Position numbers and translations under genes: made by a program
Shown here: piece after piece, positions 61,240 to 64,000 of the stretch
How the letters are laid out: each line of letters begins with the position of its first letter
Numbering within the stretch: position 1 is the first letter of the stretch
Source of the DNA: Streptomyces griseoflavus
Lineage (GTDB): Bacteria > Actinomycetota > Actinomycetes > Streptomycetales > Streptomycetaceae
Length of the DNA: 64,000 bases
Direction of reading: 5' to 3'
NCBI RefSeq assembly: GCF_014649995.1
Contig: NZ_BMUC01000007.1
Span: forward strand, 172,784-236,783
The notes under the pieces: generated by a model
What the model was told of the DNA's origin: nothing
Databases searched by the model: none
The model's input: only the letters and a program-made list of their open reading frames with translations

Positions 61240-62616
61240 TCAGCACTCCCTTTCGTCGGCGAGTTGGTCGCGCAGGGCTTCGCGAGCGGTTTCGCGGTTG
61301 AGTTGGAGGTCGCGGGCGATGGTGGCGGCTAGGACGGATTCGCCGGGGGTGTGGCCGTGTCCGGCGTACTGCCAGTCGGCGAGGACGAGGACGGTGTCCG
61401 GCTCGGCGTCGTCGAGGCCGAGGGCGGCGTGCTCCTGGGCGGCGCGGTAGTCGGCGCGTGCCTGGCGGAGTTCGCCGAGGGTGGTGGAGTAGCGGCGGCT
61501 CTTGCTGGAGAAGTGACCACGGAAGCCGAGCATGTGCGCCCAGGCCCACAGCCGTCGGTCCGGGTAGAGCGGGTCGAGGGTCTTGCAGGCTTCGATCAGG
61601 CGGCGGGTGTGGTCGGGGACCTGGTGGTGGTCGAGCTCGGCCAGCTCGCCGATGCGGCGGTCCAGGGTGCCGGTGTTCTCGGCCGCTTTGGTCGCGTATT
61701 TGGCGACGTAGGAAGCGACGGCGTGCTCGGTGATGTCGGAACCGTCCCCGAACGCCTTCACAGGGCGGATGTCGAGCTGGGTGCCCCAGCGGAAGGTGCG
61801 GGCCGGTTGGTCCTCGGCGGCCGGGACGGAGACCGAGGTGTAGGAGTGCGCCGCAGCTGCACGGATCGCGTCGGCGAGTATGTCGACGGTCGCCCAGGCC
61901 GGGGGAGGAGTCTCCGGACCGTCCGATCCGTCGAGTCGAATCACGGCATGGAAGTGCAGGGCACCGCGCTTCTGAAACTCGGCGACCTTGCCGTAGGACA
62001 GCCGGGCACGCTCTTTCAGCTCGCGTTGGGTGAGGCCGGCGCGGGCGGCGATCTCGCGGCGGAGCCGGTTGGTGAAGCGTTGCCAGAGCTGCCCGGCGTG
62101 GTTGTTGAACAGCACCGCGCCCGCGTAGTCGTAGGTGTCCGGGTCGAGGGCGGTGCCCAGCTCCGGGGCGTCGGGAGCGTGGCGAGTGCCGCAGCGGCAG
62201 ACGCCGCGATCGGGGCGGTTGTGGACCGGGCCGAACGAGGGTGCGGTGAGGGTGACGAAGACGCGCGGGTGATAGCGCACGGTGGCGGGGATGTCCCGGC
62301 GGTCGTCACCGGCCAGACCCGCGCGGATGAGGTGGTAGGTGTCGCCCGCGTAGGTCCAGGCGCAGGACGGACAGCGGGAGGCACGCCGGTTTCCGCAGGC
62401 GAGGCGGAGACGGCCGCCCGGCTCGCCCTCGGTGGAGTAGTGGTGCAGGGTTTCGCCGGTGGTCTTGTCCTTGTGGATCGTCCAGCCGGTCAGATGGATG
62501 GGGTCGGCGCAGCCGCCGGTGCGGCGGATCTGTTCTTCCCAGCGGTGGTAGTCGACGGCCGAAGCCACCCTCAGCAGGTCGCCGAGGGTGGTCGGGTCGA
62601 GCAGCGTCTCAGGCAC
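61240..62616 (-). CDS. repSA: RepSA-type replication initiator
   Basis: A 458-residue rolling-circle Rep. An N-terminal cysteine cluster (CGNRRASRCPSCAWTYAG) and CRCGTRH are zinc sites. RVFVTLTAPSFGPVHN, FQKRGALHFHAVIRLDGSDG (HUH-type His-Phe-His) and ASYVAKYATKAAENTG (motif with the catalytic Tyr region) are signatures of the pSAM2 RepSA family. The GTG at 62616 has GGGAGG six bases upstream and overlaps the zinc-protein stop by eight bases; the open frame upstream of it is not family-like. Confidence 0.92.
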   Translation of the reverse strand: MPETLLDPTTLGDLLRVASAVDYHRWEEQIRRTGGCADPIHLTGWTIHKDKTTGETLHHYSTEGEPGGRLRLACGNRRASRCPSCAWTYAGDTYHLIRAGLAGDDRRDIPATVRYHPRVFVTLTAPSFGPVHNRPDRGVCRCGTRHAPDAPELGTALDPDTYDYAGAVLFNNHAGQLWQRFTNRLRREIAARAGLTQRELKERARLSYGKVAEFQKRGALHFHAVIRLDGSDGPETPPPAWATVDILADAIRAAAAHSYTSVSVPAAEDQPARTFRWGTQLDIRPVKAFGDGSDITEHAVASYVAKYATKAAENTGTLDRRIGELAELDHHQVPDHTRRLIEACKTLDPLYPDRRLWAWAHMLGFRGHFSSKSRRYSTTLGELRQARADYRAAQEHAALGLDDAEPDTVLVLADWQYAGHGHTPGESVLAATIARDLQLNRETAREALRDQLADEREC

Positions 62617-62794
62617 CAGCGCCCTCCCGGACGCGGTGGGCGGTGACGGTGCCGGTGCCGTGGCAGACCGGGCAGTGAGCGGTGATGGTGCGCAGGTGCC
62701 CGCGCAGGTCACGGCCGCCGATGGTGACGGCGACGGAGGCGAAGCCATCGCAGGCCGGGCAGATACGCGACGCGGGCGGGGTGTGCTGGGTCAT
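62609..62794 (-). CDS. small two-CxxC zinc protein
   Basis: A 61-residue protein with ICPACDGFAS and CPVCHGTGTV, resembling half of a DnaJ-type CxxCxGxG zinc finger. AAAGGA precedes the ATG and the stop overlaps the rep start. Small proteins of this kind often precede rep in AICEs. Its role is unknown; RNA or DNA contact at the replication origin is a guess. Confidence 0.8.
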   Translation of the reverse strand: MTQHTPPASRICPACDGFASVAVTIGGRDLRGHLRTITAHCPVCHGTGTVTAHRVREGAGA

Positions 62795-62879
62795 GATGGT
62801 GGTTCCTTTCGATTGCGGTTGGAAGGAACGGCCCCGGGTGGCGGCGTGCTTGGCGGCTTGTGCGCCACCCGGCGGCCGG

Positions 62880-63431
62880 TCAGCGAGAGAGGCGTGAGCC
62901 CCGGCGACCACGGCCCTTGGCCTCGTACATGGCCGCGTCGGCGGCGGCGAGCGCATCGGTCAGCAGCGGCACCGGCAACTCGGCGAGGCGGCAGACGCCG
63001 ACCGACGCGGCCAGCCGCAGCGAAACGCCGTTGTAGGGCAGCGGCCAGTGCAGTGCGGCGGTGAGCGCGTCGAGGTCGGCTGCGGCCAGGTCCTGGACGA
63101 CGGCGACGAACTCGTCCCCGCCCAGGCGTCCGGCGGTGCCGTGGCGTCCGCACCAGGTGCGCAGGCGGTCGGCGACTGCGATGAGGGCCGCGTCCCCGGC
63201 GGCGTGGCCATGGGTGTCGTTGAGGGTCTTGAAGTGGTCGAGGTCGACCAGGAGCACGGCCGCGGACGGGTGCCGGCGGATGCAGTGTTCGGCGCGGGCG
63301 GTCCATCCGGCGCGGGTGTGCAGACCGGTCAGCGGGTCACGGCGTGCGGCAGCGAGCCGGTGGGTGAGAAAGCCCCCGTGCACGGCCCAGCCCAGTAACG
63401 GCACCAGGGCGGCGGCTATCTGCAGGTCCAT
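62880..63431 (-). CDS. GGDEF-domain protein, probable diguanylate cyclase
   Basis: A 183-residue protein. Residues 5-25 (IAAALVPLLGWAVHGGFLTH) may form a membrane segment. ARRDPLTGLHTRAGW is the DxLT N-terminal motif, VDLDHFKTLNDTHGHAAGDA the metal/substrate block, and GRLGGDEFVAVV the intact active site (about residue 108). No RxxD inhibitory site is seen five residues before it, so product inhibition may be absent. ATG with GAAGGGAAC. It lies between spdD and rep on the element. Diguanylate cyclase activity is inferred from the intact motif. Confidence 0.88.
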   Translation of the reverse strand: MDLQIAAALVPLLGWAVHGGFLTHRLAAARRDPLTGLHTRAGWTARAEHCIRRHPSAAVLLVDLDHFKTLNDTHGHAAGDAALIAVADRLRTWCGRHGTAGRLGGDEFVAVVQDLAAADLDALTAALHWPLPYNGVSLRLAASVGVCRLAELPVPLLTDALAAADAAMYEAKGRGRRGSRLSR

Positions 63432-63523
63432 GAGTGTTCCCTTCGGTGACGGCGGTTGGCGAGGTACGGGTCCCGGAAGGCGGCGGCGTGCGTGGCGGCT
63501 TGTGCGTCGCCCCCCAGGACCGG

Positions 63524-63841
63524 TCAGCGGCGGTGCTGGGAGGCCAGCAGCGAGCGCAGGACGACGGCGCAGACGGCGACCGAGGCGGCGGTGATGGCGA
63601 CCGCGAGGAGCATGGAGACCAGGACGGCGCCGACGACCAGGACCACGGCGGTGCCCCCGCCGACCAGGGCGAGCGCGGTGCCGGGGGTGAGCTGGACCGT
63701 GGGTCGGGCGGGGCCAGCGACCGGGGCCGGGATGGGCGTCGAAGCCGAGGTGCCCGGGGTGATGGTGGTCGGCTCCACCACGGCGGGCGGGGTGACCTGG
63801 CCGGTGGGCTGGGGCATGGTCGGGAGCTTGGGCCGGAACAT
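63524..63841 (-). CDS. spdD: SpdD-type plasmid spread protein
   Basis: A 105-residue protein. A Pro/Thr-rich N-terminus (MFRPKLPTMPQPTGQVTPPA) precedes two close hydrophobic segments, TALALVGGGTAVVLVVGAVL and MLLAVAITAASVAVCAVVLR. This is the SpdD arrangement of Streptomyces conjugative plasmids and AICEs, needed for intramycelial spread after TraB transfer. GGAGA precedes the ATG. Confidence 0.87.
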   Translation of the reverse strand: MFRPKLPTMPQPTGQVTPPAVVEPTTITPGTSASTPIPAPVAGPARPTVQLTPGTALALVGGGTAVVLVVGAVLVSMLLAVAITAASVAVCAVVLRSLLASQHRR

Positions 63842-63853
63842 GGGCGGGTCTCC

Positions 63854-64000
63854 TTACTTGACGGCGGTGTCGATGACCGGGGACAGGAGGCTGTCGGCGA
63901 GGAGGTAGCCGCCGAGCAGCAGTACCAGGACCAGCCAGAGCGGCGGGCGGATGAGCTTGACGCCGAGCCAGCCGACGACGACCAGGGCGAACCAGAGGGG
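63854..64000 (-). CDS. membrane protein of the transfer region, 3' part only
   Basis: The last 48 residues of a hydrophobic protein enter from the right edge: LWFALVVVGWLGVKLI, then LWLVLVLLLGGYLLADSLL and a TAA stop at 63854-63856. Two membrane segments are visible. Position before spdD fits small Spd-type membrane proteins; the identity is not certain. Confidence 0.7.
   Translation of the reverse strand, partial: PLWFALVVVGWLGVKLIRPPLWLVLVLLLGGYLLADSLLSPVIDTAVK

Larger units (their letters stand above)
58920..64000. mobile_element. actinomycete integrative and conjugative element (AICE), left part
   Basis: From the rlmN start to the window edge: DUF4145 cargo, int, xis, RepSA-type rep, zinc protein, GGDEF protein, spdD and a membrane protein. 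int-xis-rep-spd order and the strand match pSAM2/SLP1-type elements, which excise, replicate by rolling circle and transfer by a TraB translocase. tra, regulators and the right end lie beyond the window. Confidence 0.88.

Noticed and set aside
62880-63431. dual GGDEF-EAL protein
   Set aside because: The frame stops right after the GGDEF domain and no EAL motif is present before spdD or rep.

Overview
This is a Streptomyces chromosome segment: very G+C-rich DNA with many GTG starts, a lysine-tailed HU protein, four tandem type I signal peptidases, glcP, nsdA, amtB-glnK-glnD and the sporulation sigma factor gene whiG. Gene order follows, from memory, the Streptomyces coelicolor SCO5556 to SCO5645 interval. 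I saw no rRNA, tRNA, CRISPR array or antibiotic gene cluster.

Layout. 1-5.8 kb: hupS, a convergent fbiD-type F420 gene, plsC-gpsA, ddlA and two small convergent genes. 6-20 kb: thiL-thiD, rpmB, a fatty-acid-kinase-like gene, recG-rsmD-coaD, a coiled-coil divisome-type gene, yceD-rpmF-rnc, mutM, a HxlR regulator, a CAP-domain surface protein and acyP. 20-38 kb: a small coiled-coil gene, smc, glcP, ftsY, a primase-polymerase-like gene, nsdA, amtB-glnK-glnD, ffh, a methyltransferase and a SprT-like protein. 38-45 kb: rpsP-khpA-rimM-trmD, rplS, sipW-X-Y-Z with a Nudix gene. 45-56 kb: DUF2469, YraN, comM-dprA, whiG, a TetR gene, an M23 protein, rpsB-tsf, pyrH-frr-cdsA. These are housekeeping genes for ribosome assembly, protein export (ffh, ftsY, sip), chromosome organisation (smc, hupS), nitrogen control and lipid synthesis.

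56-64 kb is the accessory part. After cdsA come an unrecognised 504-residue protein and a divergent-box Nudix gene. Then rlmN is cut after its seventh codon by an actinomycete integrative and conjugative element (AICE) that continues past the window end. Visible element genes, all on the minus strand, are (from the right edge) a membrane protein fragment, a SpdD-type spread protein, a GGDEF protein, a two-CxxC zinc protein, a RepSA-type replication initiator, an excisionase, a tyrosine integrase and a low-G+C DUF4145 cargo gene.

The strongest leads are the AICE-borne diguanylate-cyclase-like gene, in a genus where c-di-GMP controls BldD and WhiG, with whiG itself in this window; the use of the rlmN start as the integration site; a candidate leader peptide plus hairpin that ends in an ATGA overlap with pyrH; and a palindromic operator placed between the -35 and -10 of glcP. 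Several genes also have a -10-like hexamer 7-9 bases before the start codon and no ribosome binding site, suggesting leaderless mRNAs.
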